Shown here: piece by piece, positions 32,992 to 33,178 of the stretch | Layout: every line of letters starts with the position of its first letter | How positions within the stretch are numbered: position 1 is the first letter of the stretch | Source: Marinobacterium sp. | GTDB lineage: Bacteria > Pseudomonadota > Gammaproteobacteria > Pseudomonadales > Balneatricaceae | Assembly (NCBI GenBank): GCA_018623095.1 | Contig: JAAZVX010000007.1 | Span: 1-33,178, forward strand | Direction: 5' to 3' | DNA length: 33,178 nucleotides | The notes under the pieces: model-generated | What the model was told of the DNA's origin: nothing | Database searches by the model: none | Seen by the model: only the letters and a program-made list of their open reading frames with translations | Translations under genes and position numbers: made by a program

Positions 32992-33178
32992 TCAATCCTG
33001 ATCAAACACCAGATCTGCCTGACGGCTCTGTTCGACCACTGTTTTGGCGTTAAGCAGGTCATTGTTCCAAGCCTTTTGCTCAGCCTGCTGTTGTGTGTAG
33101 CCATAGTCCAACCAACGCTGGATCAGACGGCGCTCAAGCTCTTCAAAGCTAGGCGAGGTAAACACTTTCAAATCAAAA
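32992..33178 (-). CDS. C-terminal fragment of a P-loop sugar/nucleoside kinase-like protein
   Basis: 62 codons are open from the window edge to a TGA at 32992-32994; the start lies beyond the window. The fragment reads FDLKVFTSPSFEELERRLIQ, then RWLDYGYTQQQAEQKAWNND, and ends LNAKTVVEQSRQADLVFDQD. The ERRLIQRWLDYG...A...NDLxNAxxVxxxSxxAD pattern resembles the C-terminus of the phosphoribulokinase/uridine-kinase-like family that includes FrcK-type proteins linked to fructose ABC importers. The P-loop itself is outside the window, so the family call is tentative. Confidence 0.6.
   Translation of the reverse strand, partial: FDLKVFTSPSFEELERRLIQRWLDYGYTQQQAEQKAWNNDLLNAKTVVEQSRQADLVFDQD

Overview
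The window reads as a chromosomal segment of a marine-type gammaproteobacterium, probably near the Oceanospirillales. Three things point there: the gene order glyA-nrdR-ribD-ribE-ribBA-ribH-nusB-thiL-pgpA, the xseB-ispA-dxs cluster, and a glucose-type ABC transporter arranged as in Pseudomonas gts. Base composition is even (roughly half G+C). I see no tRNA, rRNA, CRISPR array, insertion sequence or prophage.

Layout. Positions 1-2400: the tail of an unidentified gene, then a hybrid sensor kinase with a receiver domain and a 10-alanine linker encoded by a pure GCA repeat. 2390-2560: two related palindromic REP-like units. 2574-8945 (minus strand): a sugar uptake locus transcribed in the order response regulator, sensor kinase, periplasmic binding protein, two permeases, ATPase. 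This matches the Pseudomonas gltR-gtrS-gts arrangement but has no adjacent OprB porin. 9071-13766: a second, ribose/fructose-type ABC system split over two divergent units. Binding protein and an unusually long permease lie on the minus strand; a single-domain ATPase and a ROK regulator lie on the plus strand. The 190-bp gap between them carries a 35-bp inverted repeat with 14-bp perfect arms, the obvious operator candidate.

13767-14120 holds no intact gene and looks like decayed coding sequence. 14121-20088 is a mixed accessory stretch: MFS, DMT and two TauE/SafE exporters, a divergent AroQ-like protein with a zinc-ribbon membrane protein, an O6-alkylguanine-DNA alkyltransferase, a 61-residue protein behind a good Pho box, and a cytochrome c5-type protein.

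20135-23030: xseB-ispA-dxs, overlapping start-to-stop, feeding isoprenoid synthesis. 23077-29663 (minus strand): a long riboflavin/housekeeping operon from nrdR to ribA. The bifunctional RibBA has lost the metal-ligand cysteines of its cyclohydrolase half, so the separate RibA must supply that activity. 29759-31012 is glyA, followed divergently by ettA, and the right edge cuts into a minus-strand P-loop sugar/nucleoside kinase-like gene.

The most useful leads are the operator in the divergent ABC locus, the extended permease, the Pho-box-controlled small protein, the REP-like pair, and the stable hairpins placed immediately after both binding-protein genes. I found no clearly new multi-gene system; most of the window is recognisable metabolism and transport.
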